NCBI GenBank assembly: GCA_018296165.2
Contig: JACKQL020000188.1
Location: forward strand, 1 to 64,000
Length of the DNA: 64,000 nt
Direction: 5' to 3'
Source: Termitomyces sp. T153
Taxonomy: Eukaryota; Basidiomycota; Agaricomycetes; Agaricales; Lyophyllaceae
The notes below the pieces were generated by a model that saw only the letters and a list, made by a program, of their open reading frames with translations, made no database searches and was not told where the DNA came from. Made by a program: the position numbers and the translations under genes. Every line of letters starts with the position of its first letter. Within the stretch, counting starts at the first letter, position 1. Of the stretch, positions 42,200 through 53,935 are shown piece by piece.

Positions 42200-43760
42200 A
42201 AACCCTCATCCATTTGAAGATCCTTTGGACCCCTGCCACTCTTTCTATGTGCAATGCAAGGGACCTCAACCTCAACCCTATGAGCAGACTGTTTGACCAA
42301 CTTGCTGCTTACACCCAGACTCTCTATACTTGCCCTTGGGCAAACTCCATCCCTAGCACTTTTTATACCTGGGACCAGCCTACTGTTTCGAAACTCCATA
42401 CCCAATGGCCACTCTCATGTGTTGATAATGACAATCAAACCCTCTTCTACATTGATGAGCTTGGCAACACTGCTGACAAGTCTGCCCTATGCAATGGCTC
42501 TCTTCAAGACAGACCTCCCCACTTTGACTTCTGCACTCCCTGTGGCAATGCCTCACAACTCTGCCAGAATGCCCCAATTCCCTCAAGGCAACTCACAGGC
42601 CCCAGAGCACCTTGACCCCCCTTGTCCCTCACCCACTCTAATGCCCAACCCCTCTGCTGATGGTAATTACTTCAGACCACCCACAAAGTACTCCCTCTTC
42701 CTCAATGGGAGCCAGAGCCTCCCCTGGGCAATGTGGGCCAACCCTCTAGCAGTGGGCCTCCAAACAGCAGATGGCCTGGTGGATGAGGCCCAGCCATGGA
42801 CAACTTTCCCCTTCAGCACAGCAATGGGAACAATTATTACTACTATTACAATGCCAGACCCCTGCCTCAAACTAAAAATATGGAGGATGACACTCATAAT
42901 GCACTGGACTAGAAAGGCAAGCTCAACATTCAAAAACCTGAACCTTTTACTGGTCATGACTCCCAGAAATGGAGAATTTTTCTGACACAGTGACTAATAA
43001 TATTCCAAGCTAAGCCTATTACCTTCCAGCTTGAGAGCTTACAAGTAACCTTTGCCTCATTGTATTTGCAGGGCATCACCTTTGACCACTACACAGTGCT
43101 ACTCCAGTTCAACCCCAACAGCTCTGTGCTCTCCAATTGGCTTGCTTTCACCCAGGAGTTCTCCAGTAAGTTCAGCATCTTTGACACTGTAGCAGAAGCA
43201 GAGGAGAACCTCTTCAACCTTTGAATATGCAACAATGAACACTTCACAACCTTCATTGTACAATTTGAACAAGTGGCCTACAAAATGGAATGAAACTACA
43301 ATGCCCTCCACTTTGCCTTCTGCCATGCCCTGCCTCAACATATCAAGGATGTCCTCTGCCTTGCTCCCAAGCAAACTACATATGATGGGTACAGGGCACT
43401 CATTACACAGATTGACCAATGTTACTGGAAAGACCAGAGCAAGAACACCACACTGTGGACCACATGGAACACCTCTAGCAACACCAACTGGCAGGCTGGA
43501 GCAACCAATGGCAACCAACCCTCAATCCCCACCAACCCTACCAACCCCATGCCCCATTTCCCTCAAGGCCAAGGGTCTCCCAGTGTCAACCAACTCCTGG
43601 GACTATGCCCTTCTGTCCAACTCAACACTGCTGACCTCTACAAGACTCCAGAACCCCTGAACACCAACTCCAACAACCTCAATGATGCTCCAGACTCTGC
43701 CAACAATCAAGAAGCCCTATGTGCAAACAAGATTCAGAACAGGCCCTGGATTGATGTACC
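42200..43760 (+). pseudogene. gypsy gag, decayed
   Basis: Open pieces at 42,214-42,615, 42,293-42,985, 43,235-43,660 and 43,549-43,902 follow one another. The region is rich in Pro/Ser/Asn. Around 43,000-43,450 it carries the capsid pattern (F-L-T-Q, Y-L-Q-G-I-T-F-D-H-Y, E-F-S-S-K-F, Y-R-A-L-I-T-Q-I-D). The 43,549-43,902 piece ends in the zinc knuckle. Frame changes and stops are frequent. Confidence 0.6.
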
Positions 43761-43797
43761 AGAGGAGACTCAGGAGAAACAATGGAAGGAGGGTGCA

Positions 43798-43839
43798 TGC
43801 ATCCTATGTGGTGAGCAGGGACATTTTATTAGTAGTTGC
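43798..43839 (+). pseudogene. gag zinc knuckle
   Basis: C-I-L-C-G-E-Q-G-H-F-I-S-S-C, a perfect C-x2-C-x4-H-x4-C with all ligands intact, at the C-terminus of Gag. Confidence 0.88.
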
Positions 43840-43919
43840 CCTAAATGCCAAATGATGGGATGTGCCATAGGGACTATCAATGGAGAAGACTGCAACTACT
43901 AGTTCATGGAAAACAACTC

Positions 43920-45370
43920 AGTGGTTTAGGTCTTGAAGATGCATTAGACCATGGACCAGACCCTGACATGTTCTTCATCCTGGCTGCACTCCTCTGCACA
44001 ATAGTACTCACTCTGGATGACCTCTTAGCACATCTCCCTTCTCACTCCTTCCACATCCTCCTCCTCTGCACCACCCTCTCCTGCATCACCCTCCCCTTCT
44101 CCAATGACCTTATTCCCACACTGGTTGACAGTGGTGCTACTGATAACTTCATTGACAAATTCTTGGCAGCACTTGCTTCCTAACACTAATGTTTCTCCAC
44201 TCCAATCCTCCTCAAACTCTTTGATGGTGACCCCACCTCCACCAGAGATATCACACACTGTGTGGATACAACTGTGACCTTTGCCAATGGATGATGCCAA
44301 GACATCCAACTACTCTTCACTAAACTACATTCCTCTGCCTCTATTGTCCTAGGCTTTTCATGGCTCTGCTCCACCAATCCCTGCATTGACTGGCCCAGTC
44401 TCACTCTTTGCCTTGACCAGAACAACCCAACCAACTCCAGGCCAGTACCCTTCAATGTCTCACCCCCCTCCAAGAGCCCTGAAGGTATGACCAACAACCC
44501 TTGGACTCCCCCACAGCTTTGCTCAAAGTCAGTGCAGTCATTCATCATCAACCTCCAACTTGACAGCTCACCAACTATTCTCCCTGCCCTTGTCAACAGC
44601 AGTGCCTCCAGCACCTTCATCAGCAACCAGCTCAACCTCCAATACAACAACCTCAACAAACCACTTGAGCTCCAACTCTTTGACAGAAGCCTCACCACAA
44701 CAGGAATCACTTAATACCATGACAATTCCCTCACTCTTAACAACAATTCAAGGTTCCAGGTCTGGCTTCTTGTCACCCAGCTCCCCTGTCAACTCCAATC
44801 ATGCTTGGACTTCTATAGCTGCAGGACATCAACCCCAACATTGACTGGAAAAACCTCACCATGCAATTCTTCAGCCCTGAAGCAAGTTTAGCAGCCACCA
44901 TCCCCCTTCACATCCAGTCCACCTCTGGCTCCAACATCCCTGACCTTGATGCCAACACCTCCAGAGCAACCAAAGGCCCCTCAACCCTCAATGACAACCA
45001 GGAAGATGAAGACAATCTGCCCCAGTCACTCTTGAATAAAAACTTGACAGCTCCTCCCCAACATACCCCAGAATCAATACAAAGGTCTGCAGTACTCCAA
45101 CCAACAATGCCCAACCCCTCTAAACAGCCCTGCCACCACTCCATACCCAACTGCTGCCACCCCATTGCCCACTCCTGTCAAGCCCAGAGATCTCAACATT
45201 AAAATTATTGGTGCAATCCCCTTCACACACATTTTACAAGATGGCACCCCCACCTTCCAACTACAAATCACACCAGCCCTACCAGAAGAATACCTCCACA
45301 CAGAAACTACTCTGCTGGAACAAAAAACAGAAGAACAGATTCTATACAAAGTAGTTCCCCTGGAATATCA
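43920..45370 (+). pseudogene. gypsy protease and linker region
   Basis: The protease box L-V-D-S-G-A-T-D-N-F-I-D is at about 44,125-44,160 with the catalytic Asp intact. Downstream, a second box-like V-N-S-S-A-S-S-T-F-I (44,594-44,620) resembles a duplicated or chimeric protease start in which Asp became Asn. The region to 45,370 reads as a Pro/Ser/Thr-rich linker, ending in P-L-E-Y-H before reverse transcriptase. Confidence 0.6.
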
Positions 45371-46000
45371 TTAATTTGCTGACATATTCTCTGAAGGGAG
45401 TGCAAAAGAACTTCCTCTGCATCCCTCCTACAATCACAAAATTGATCTCAAAGAAGGCACCTCACCCCCATTTAGCAGAATCTACAACATGTCCAAGATT
45501 GAACTCCAGGCCCTGAAGGATTACCTCAACAATATGCTTGGGAAAGGTTTCATACACCTGTCAATCTCTGCCACCAGTGCTCCAGTCCTGTTTGCCAAGA
45601 AGAAGGACAGATCACTCCAACTCTGTGTTGATTACTGAGGACTCAACAAAGTCACCAAAAACTGGTATTCCCTCCCCTTGATCAGAGACCTCATTGACTG
45701 CCTCTGCAGTGCTAAGATCTACACAAAAATAGACCTCTGCTCTGGCTACAACAATGTCCAGATTGCTCTGGGACATGAATGGAAGACTGCCTTTCACACC
45801 TACTATAGCCTCTTTGAGTACCTAGTGATGTCCTTTGGAATGACTAACTCCTCTGCCACTTTCCAGTACTTCATGAACAACATCTTCCACAACATGAAAG
45901 ATATCTTTGTTATTGTGTACCTGGACAACATTCTAATCTACTCAAATTCACTGGAGGAGCATCTGGAGCATGTCTGCCTTGTTCTAGAACAACTCTGAGA
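45371..46000 (+). pseudogene. gypsy reverse transcriptase, YLDD changed to YLDN
   Basis: The sequence before the open stretch has the F-A-D-I-F-S-E start, then L-P-L-H-P and Y-N-H-K-I-D-L, and P-V-L-F-A-K-K-K-D. 45,678-45,998 is open: [17 protein letters not shown] (first catalytic Asp intact), F-G-M-T-N-S, and the box V-Y-L-D-N-I-L-I-Y (GAC AAC at about 45,925). The second catalytic Asp is lost by the same CpG to CpA step as in the copy at 2.1 kb. Confidence 0.85.
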
Positions 46001-46009
46001 GTACCACCT

Positions 46010-46646
46010 TCATGCCCAACCCAAGAAATGCTCCTTCCATATGATGGAGGTCAAATACCTCAGAGTTATTGTCACTTCTGACAGTGTACATATGGACTCT
46101 GCCAAGGTTGAAGCTATCATCAACTGGCCCCTGCCATGGAACATCAAGGAGGTACAGTTGTTTTGGGATTTGCTAACTTTTATTGTTGATTTATTGACAG
46201 CTACTCTGGAATTACCAAACCTCTCAACTGACTCATGTGGAAGGACACCCCTTGGGACTGGGACAGCAAGTGCCAAGGCATATTCCTCCTCCTCAAGAAA
46301 GCCTTCACATTCACCCCAATCCTCTGCCATTCTGACCCCTCCCTATTTATTATACTTGAATGTGATGCCTCTGACTATGCCATCACCAAAATACTCTCCC
46401 AGTCTAACTCCAGAGGCAAGTATCTCCACCCCATCACCTTCTACACCTGTTTGATGATTTCCATGGAGCTCAACTACAACATCTACAACAAAAAACTCCT
46501 TGTGATTGTTGAAGCCTTCCACCAGTGGAGAACCTACTTTGAAGGATCTTCATATTGCATCCAAGTCTACTCTGACCATAACAATCTGCAGTACTTCCCA
46601 ACCATGAAACAGCTCAGCCACTGCCAAGCTTGATGGTCTGAAATTC
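46010..46646 (+). pseudogene. gypsy RNase H, interrupted by LTR A
   Basis: After a thumb region (K-V-E-A-I-I-N-W-P), 46,235-46,633 is open and has W-D-S-K-C-Q-G-I-F-L-L-L-K-K-A-F, then I-I-L-E-C-D-A-S-D-Y-A-I (catalytic Asp), then N-Y-N-I-Y-N-K-K-L-L-V-I-V-E-A-F and Y-S-D-H-N-N-L. The end S-E-I-L continues at 47,782 with L-E-Y-D-F after the inserted LTR. Confidence 0.82.
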
Positions 46647-47776
46647 TGTCAGGTTCTGACTATGAGGGCTCAGCTACACTAGGTGAATCCTTACTAGGCA
46701 GACATGATATCCTGCACTGATAACTGGGCATTCAGAGAAGGTCTAGACATTGGGGCTTTGTGAGGATAAGTGATGGAGAGTGATCTGAACAAGTCCAGGG
46801 TGGTCTAGAGAGGTCAGACTCAATGGGACATTAGGTACAAGTCCAGAAGCAAGTATTAGGGGTGTGGAGCAAATAGAGGCTATGTGAGTGATGGGAGTGG
46901 GGCCAGAGTTTGATGGGGGATCAACAGAAGTTGATGGGTTTTGGGGCCAAGCAAATAGCAAGGTCTGGAGTGGGTTTAAAGAATGTTTGGGTCTGTAATC
47001 ATAAGCATGGAGTTTGTCAAGGCATTAGAGTTGAAAGGACTTGAACACAGTAATGGAAACAGAGTCAAAGGAGATGTGATGGAGTTGAGGCAAGATTGAG
47101 ATGAGAACAAAAATAGATTCAAGCAGAGATACAAAACAATAATGAGAATAATAATGAAAATAGAGACAAGACAAGACTGGGAGACTGAGATAAGACTGGG
47201 AGACTAAGATCAAGGGAAACATAACATGGAACATAGAACATAAGACAGAAACAATCAGACCATAGGTCATGTTAAGCAATATCAAGACTAGAGTATGGGG
47301 TGCTACTCTACAACTTATATACTGACTACTTGAGAGCTCCAGGAGACAGTGGGTGTGGCAGCAGAGCTTGTCAGAGCCATGCAGAGTCAATAGGTGTCAG
47401 TTGTGATCACAGGACAGGCCATGGTGATATTCTGATGGGATCAATTGAGGATGCAGGCTGTCCTGGGGTTGTCATAATGCTCTGGGGTTGGTTGGGCAAA
47501 CTAGGGAGATAAGTTGGTAATGCACACTGGAGTTAAGAACAGTAGGAGAGGGTCCCAGGGGCTCAGGAGAGTCAGGTGAAGCATTGACAGCTGCAGAGAA
47601 GGCATCAGAGTTGGCCAGGAGGCTATTGGAGTTTGCCAGGGAAGTGTCAGAGTTACCTAGAGTGGGTACCATGGGTGGGCAAAGGTTGGTAAAGTCAAAG
47701 GAGGAGATGGAGGTGAATTTTGGAGAAGCAAGGTGGCTAGAAACAAGGTCTGGAGTTCTGGGAATGTGTCATGACA
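46647..47776 (-). repeat. solo LTR, family A, inserted in RNase H
   Basis: 1,130 bases. Its plus-strand ends are TGTCAGG...CATGACA. Flanks AATTC (46,642-46,646) and AACCC (47,777-47,781) differ by two C/T transitions. Removing the LTR and one flank restores an open E-I-L-L-E-Y-D-F reading typical of this RNase H end. Confidence 0.85.
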
Positions 47777-47781
47777 AACCC

Positions 47782-48722
47782 TCTTGGAGTATGACTTCAC
47801 CATCCACTACTGCCCCAGACAACTTGGTGCAAAGCCCAACACACTTGGAAGTCTGACATGTATCCAAAGACGTCATTTGAAGCTGAGCAAAACACATTTT
47901 CAACCATTGAGTGGTAATCCCCCCTAAGCATTTGCATGCCATGCTGATTATGAATGAAGAAGGAATTCTCCACTAAATCAGAAACTCTTCTCCAGACTCC
48001 TTCACCCAGCATAACCCCTGCAACAGCTCCGCCAATGAGTCAAACACCAACAACCCCTTTACACTGTCTCTGGACCACTGCCTCCTACTTTGGAGTGAAT
48101 AAATCTATGCTCCAGATTACAAGTCCATTTGTTTCAACATACTCTGGCAGCACTATAACCACAAACTCTGGGGACACCTAAGAATTTGTAAGACTCTCCA
48201 ACTCATCTTCTGGACTTTACTTTTGGCTAGGAATGAAAAAGGACATCACACAATATGTAAGGGCCTGCAAACCTTGTCTCTGGGCCAAAGTACCCTGCCA
48301 CTGCCCTCATAGACTGTTGAAACCCCTCCCTATTAGCCAATGCCCCTGGTCCTCAGCCTCAATAGATCACATTATTAAACTCCCCAACTCCAAGGGCTTT
48401 GAGGCAATCCTCATGGTCATCTGCCACCTCACCAAGCAAGCCCTCTTCATTCCATGCTATACTACTGACAATGCTCCAGAGTTTGCCAAGTTATTCCTCA
48501 AACATGTCTTCTCCAAACATAGACTCCCAGACAACATCATCTCCAACTGTGGCCTACTGTTTGTCTCCTGTTTCTGGCAGTTGTTATGCAAGGTGCTTGA
48601 AATAAAAACCAATCTATCAACTGCCTACCACCTGGAGACCAACAGACAAACAGAATGAGTAAACCAGACATTGGAACAGTATTTCTGCCTCTATATGAAC
48701 TATTTACAGAATGACTGATGTG
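47782..48722 (+). pseudogene. gypsy integrase, N-terminal and core part
   Basis: After the connection (Y-D-F-T-I-H-Y-x-P) comes the linker with L-L-L-W-S/N-E and I-Y, then an H-Y/H-N-H-K-L-W-G-H zinc segment and C-K-P-C (48,262-48,275). In 48,233-48,658 are S-I-D-H-I-I-K-L-P (first Asp), L-F-I-P-C, S-N-C-G-L (the family has D-R-G, Asp to Asn), and Y-H-L-E-T-N-R-Q-T-E with the catalytic Glu. Ends at N-D-(stop), where LTR A is inserted at 48,723. Confidence 0.75.
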
Positions 48723-49889
48723 TGTCATAATCCATTCCCAGAACCCTGGACCTTGTTTCCAGCTACCTCACTTCTCCAGAGTTCACCCCCATCTCCCCTT
48801 TCAACTTCCCCAACCTTTGCTCACCCATGTCACTCACTCCAGGTAACTCCAACACTTTCCTAGCAAACTTTGACAGCCCCCTGGCTAACTCTGATGCCTT
48901 CTCTGCAGCCATCAATGCTTCTCCTGACTCTCCTGAACCCCTGGAACCCTCCCCCACCATTCCTGACTCCACTGTATATCACTAGCTCATCACTCTAGTC
49001 CACTTAACCTACTCCAGAGCATCATGACAACTCCAGGATAGCCCATGTTCTCAATTGATCCCATCAGAATATCACTATGGCCTGTCCTGTGATCACAACT
49101 GACACCTATTGACTCTGCATGGCTCTGACAAGCCCTGCCACCACACCCACTGTTCTCTGGAGCTTTCTAGTAGTCAGTATATAAGTTGTAGAGTAGCACC
49201 TTGTACTCTAGTCTTGATATTACCTACCTATTGCTTAATGTTACCTATGGTCTAATTGTTTCTGTCTTGTGTTTTGTGTTCTGTGTTATATTTCCTTTCC
49301 TCTCAGTCTCCCAGTCTTATCTCAGTCTCCTAGTCTTGTCTCATCTCTATTTCCATTATTGTTCTTGTTATTGTTTTGTATCTCTGCCTGAATCTATTTT
49401 CATTCTTGTTTCAATATTGTCTCAACTCTGTCTTGTCTTGTTTGACTGTTTTCATTATTGTGTTCAAGTCCTTTCAACCCTAATGCCTTTACAAACTTTG
49501 TGCTTACAATCACAAACTCAAACATTCTTTAAACCAACTCCGGTACTTGCTATTTGCTCAGCTCCAAAACCCATCAACATTTGTTGATCACTCATCAAGC
49601 TCCAGCTCCGCTCCCATCACTTGCATAGCCTCCACTTACCCCACACCTTCAGTATTTGCTTCCAGACTTGTACCTGCTGCTTTGTCAGGCCCAACACTTC
49701 CTTGGCAACCTATCTTAGACTTCTTCAGACCACCCCAGACTTGTTTAGATCACTTCTCCTTGCTTACCCTCACAAGTCCCTAGTGTCTAGACCTTCTCTG
49801 AGCACCGAGTTATCAGTGTAGGACATCACATCCACCTAGTAAGGATTTGCCCAGTGTAGCTGAGCCCCCATGGTCAGCAAAACCTGACA
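48723..49889 (+). repeat. solo LTR, family A, inserted in integrase
   Basis: 1,167 bases, TGTCATAATCC...AACCTGACA, with a TATA-like GTATATAAGTTG at about 49,175. It is in the opposite orientation to 46,647-47,776, so the two are separate insertions. Flanks ATGTG (left) and GCACA (right) differ at all five positions, by transitions only; a CG-rich ancestor such as GCGCG would explain most of this. Confidence 0.8.
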
Positions 49890-50560
49890 GCACACAGAAC
49901 TTTCCCTTGCCAAGTTTACTTACAATCACATGCTTCACTCCACCATTGGAGTTTCCCCCTTCTATGCCAACAAGGGCTACAATGCCTGACTCACACTATC
50001 CCTCAAAGATATTCTCTCCCACATTGCTCATGAAGGCACCAAAGACCTCTGATTCCTTTACCAGTTCCTCTGGAATGAAAATAACACCACCAATCAAGCC
50101 TACTCCAAACATGCCAATGCCTGACAAGATCCCACCTCCAACTGGCTCCAGCACCTTGGTTTGGCTTGATTGACAAAACCTCAAGACCCAAAGGCTCTCT
50201 ATTAAGCTCAATCACAAACAACTCAGCCCCTTCAAGATTCTTTTGAAGGTCTCCATGCATGCCTACAAGCTTGACCTACTCTTAGGCCTAAAGGGCCTCC
50301 ACTCTATCTTCCATGTGTGCCTCCTCAAAAAATATGCTCTGGACCTCTTTTCCAGACAACACCCCAGTCAACTGCCCCCAGTTAAAGTCAAGGCAAATAT
50401 CACTACAAAGTTGACTAGATTCTTGACTCCTGCTTGGTCTGCAGCTGACCTCAATACTTGGTCTATTGGAAGGGCTATAGGCCTGAGGACAACACTTGGG
50501 AACTACAAAAGGACGGAGCCCAGCATTGCCAATGCCATTGAGAAGGAGGATGCAGTGCTC
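49890..50560 (+). pseudogene. gypsy integrase C-terminus and chromodomain
   Basis: Continues H-T-E-L-S-L-A-K-F-x-Y-N-H-x-L-H-S. Then comes the GPY/F-type end (K-L-N-H-K-Q-L-S-P-F-K-I-L) and S-I-F-H-V-C-L-L-K-K-Y-A. The chromodomain at about 50,445-50,510 shows L-V-Y-W-K-G-Y-R-P-E-D-N-T-W-E-L in a frame different from the longest open one. It closes the plus-strand gypsy copy. Confidence 0.78.
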
Positions 50561-50599
50561 TCTGGCCCAGCCTATCAGAATGTGTCAGCCCAGTGAAAA

Positions 50600-52150
50600 G
50601 AAGGAATGGAACAGACTCAAAAAGTATCCTCCACCACTCTGAAGCTGCCTTATTAGCAAGCCACTCCTTCCACCTCCTCACTACCTCTGCTATAGCCCAA
50701 GGAACCTCTACATGGGGCACTCCCTCACCTACCCATGCCCCTGACTCCTTCAACCATTGCACTGCCATCTCTGCCTGCACCTCCAACTGCCCCATCCATG
50801 CTTGCAACTCCTGAAGCTATGACAGCCACTCCATAGCCATCCTCATAGCTGTCTCCTTATCCCTCTATGCTATATCCTTGTTCCTCCATGCATCATCCTG
50901 CTCCCTCTGCATCATGTCCCTATCCTCCCTAACTCTTTGAACCTTCTTCTCACAGGTGGCCAGTGACCTCTTCAGCCCCTCAATCTGACAATGCAGGAAA
51001 GCCTCGGCGACCAACTATGACATTCCCACAGACTGCTTGATTGGGGCCTCAGAGCTCACAGAATACACCTGGGGGCCTGGTGGCTCTGTCATTGACTGCT
51101 CACCCCAAGCTTGCTTGCTCAGCCCTACCTCTGGTGGCAGGAACACCCTCTGCTTACTCTTGTCACATGCTGTGGAGGCCTTTTCCCTCTGCCCATCCTA
51201 CAGGAGCCCAACCTTCATTGATGACCACTCCACACTACTCCTGCCCTCTACTCTAGAGCCCTTCTCCAACACCTTGCCCCTCTGCTCTTCTTCCAACTAT
51301 GCTGTAACTCACTCTTGATCCCAACCCTGCTCTGTAGCAGCACAGGCAGCATGCCAACTTGACATGACAGAGCACTTCTCATGCTGCAAACAACATGGGA
51401 GACACACTAACATGTCCCACCACAATCCTGGCATGGGCTCCTCAAACTTGCATTGCTCCTCCTATTGAGTGCAATGTACATACTATGAGGACAAGTTAGC
51501 TCTAACAGGGTATTACCATACTAGTCACTCACTAGAGCTGCCACCTGGCACCACTCAAGAGTTGAGAGATCCCTTGCCTACTCCATGGCCTCTGCAAACT
51601 GCTCCAGCATCACCTTCACCTGTGCAACTCTATAAGCCATGGAAACAGGTTGGACTATACCCAGACCAAGGCTAGGCCTGGGACATGAGGTGGGGGCAAC
51701 TCCCACTGCCAACTGCACTGGAACTCCACTTTATGAAATCCCCAAAGGACCTGCTACAGCTGTAAACAATTCTGTCAAGACTCAGTTAGTAATTCCAGAA
51801 TGCAAGAAACAGAATCACACTCACAACTACAATATATCACCTCTACTCACCAGCAATCCTAATTTCACTTGAACTCCTTAGAAGTGGGAGAGTTGGAGGA
51901 TGTGGAAGGAGACCTAGATGCTGCTAGGAAATAGGTGGAAAAGGACATGGGAGAAGTCTGGAGGCTTCAGGGTGTGTCCTCATCCTTTTTAATTTCTTGA
52001 AGAAGCTTCTTGATGGGCAACAATCCTGCTTCAACTTTATTACCCACACCACTGCCACAGCTGTGGTTTGATCAATATTGCTTATGCTTTGATTCTCGTG
52101 CCCCCACCAATCTCTGACTCATGCTCCACATCTCAAGAATCTTGACGCTA
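50600..52150 (-). pseudogene. antisense ORF with paired Cys motifs (copy 2), decayed
   Basis: Homologous to 5,950-6,229 plus 11,309-12,600. On the minus strand, start-like sequence near 52,150-51,960 is followed at 51,470-51,310 by C-x6-C (with an in-frame TAG), then C-L-P-C-x6-C, W and A-C-A-A-T-E-Q-G-W. At 51,000-50,475 there is a long charged helical segment (R-D-R-D-M-M-Q-R-E-Q-D, then Q-L-Q-E-L-Q-A-W-M-G-Q-L-E). Zinc-binding module plus coiled coil is a reasonable reading; the function is unknown. The plus strand gives Ser/Pro-rich shadows. Confidence 0.5.
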
Positions 52151-53093
52151 CTCAACAAAGTCCTCAAAAGAAGTGGTATTCCCTCTTCCTGATTGGAAAA
52201 CTTGTTAACCACCTCTGCAGTGCTAAGATATACTTCTGCTCCAGCTACAATGACATCTGGACTGCTCTAGAACACAAATGGAAGACTGCCCCCCCACACC
52301 TGCTATAACCCCTTTGAGTACCAAGTGATGCCCTCAAACAACCAGCTCTCCTACCACCCTCCAGTATTTGTGGACAACCTCTTCCTCAACATGAACAATG
52401 ATTTCATGTATTAGGTCAACAGCCTGACTACTCAAACTCTCAGGGGAACAACTGGAACATGTCTGCCACATCCTAGAATGACTCCAGAGTACCATCACTC
52501 CTAACAAATAACTCCACCACTCACACACTTGCTGGCTCAAGGACCTCTCCAAAATACAACCTCACCCTCTGCTACCCCATGCTTGACTTAACACAAAAAG
52601 CTCAACACCCCTGCCAGAAACCTAATGAGTGCCCAAGGAAGCCCTTTGGGCCTAAGCAAAACAAGTTCTGCCACTCAGTGGTAATTCCTGCTAAATGTTT
52701 ACATGTCATGCTAATTTGAATGAGGAAGGAACTTCCCACCAACTCTGGACCCCCCTCCTCACCCAGCATGACCTCTGATGCAAGCCCACCAACAGGCCAA
52801 TTCCCCAATCCACCCCTTATACTGCTTCCAGGCCTCTAGTTCCTGCCCTGGGAAGAACAGAGTGGCAAAACATGCCCCAGATCCCTTTCTCCACTCAGCA
52901 CCATTTATAAAGACAACTCTCTTGACAAGCCAGTGATGCAAAATGTAAGTTTGATGCTGTCAATTGATCAGATCAACAGATCAAATTTTGTTTCACTGAG
53001 GTTTTGAGGCTTAGTTTTGCAGGCTAGAGATGGTCTCATACTATTGAATGGTCCCAATAATATTATAAATAAAACCTGAAACAACTAAGAACT
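52151..53093 (+). pseudogene. gypsy reverse transcriptase to integrase relic, heavily deleted
   Basis: 52,160-52,330 resembles 45,660-45,840 (I-G-K-L-V-N-H-L-C-S-A-K-I-Y, W-K-T-A). 52,380-52,510 resembles the Y-L-D-N-to-thumb part. 52,590-52,940 resembles the RNase H to integrase linker at 47,850-48,050. Large parts are missing and no catalytic motif is complete. 52,950-53,093 has no recognisable content. Confidence 0.55.
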
Positions 53094-53733
53094 TGTAAGC
53101 CTAAAAGAACTGCTCCCTGGGGTTCTCTGAGCCATGGTATATTGTTGCTTCCCTTTTTCTCCAATTCCTCTCCCCTTTTATAGCTTGTTGCATGTGCATG
53201 GACCAGGGTGCTTCCCATGCACACCCATGGTCTGTACCACATGGTTTTTCTTGGCTTTTCCTTCTTATTGGATGGCAGAACAAGATGGCATGCTTAGTTG
53301 GCATTATTCAGTTTTTGTATGTCCAACATCCTTTCCTTTGATCTTTTCCCTTCCCAAACTTCTTCCTAGCAGACTGCACATGGTTTGTTATGGTGGCTGG
53401 CTTGGGTTTGGGTGGTCTGGCATAGGAATGGGAATGATATTGAGGGGATAGGGCAGTATTCTTGCAATAGATGCCCATGGCTGGTCTCAGTGTCAGTTAG
53501 ATTTCTAGCTGGGTTGCTGAGCACAGCCATTGATTATCAATCAACACATGATCAGGCTTGATTCTTGATGTCAGATCTTACTGTTTTCTGCTGGCATTGT
53601 TGTGGTGCATGTTTGGATCATCAGCTTCTCTACCAGGTATGTACTCTATGCCTACAGTTTTCAGCTTTTGGGTATCTGGGCCTTGGTACTTCTAGTATTT
53701 CATCCTGTCTCAAAGTACAAGACACATGTATCA
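53094..53733 (-). repeat. 3' LTR, family D
   Basis: 640 bases similar throughout to 61,058-61,722. On the minus strand it starts TGATACATGTGTC. It includes a conserved TTTTATAGCTTG element at about 53,175. Confidence 0.75.
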
Positions 53734-53935
53734 CCTCCCTCACACCATTTTACTGACTGCCCCCAGTCAGGTCTACACATTCTTAAATGACATTCCTGCA
53801 TAATCACTTCTAAAATTTTGACAAAGAGTCAATTTTCTTTTCCTTCCACAAAAATAATGTTCCTTTTATCATCCTCAATCACACCCATTGTCCTATAAAG
53901 ATGTGCTTGACACAACCCTCTCCCTCCCTTGAGCC

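Noticed and set aside
44594..44625. Second active aspartic protease in the plus gypsy copy
   Set aside because: The box has Asn for Asp and lacks Gly; kept only as a degraded or chimeric segment.
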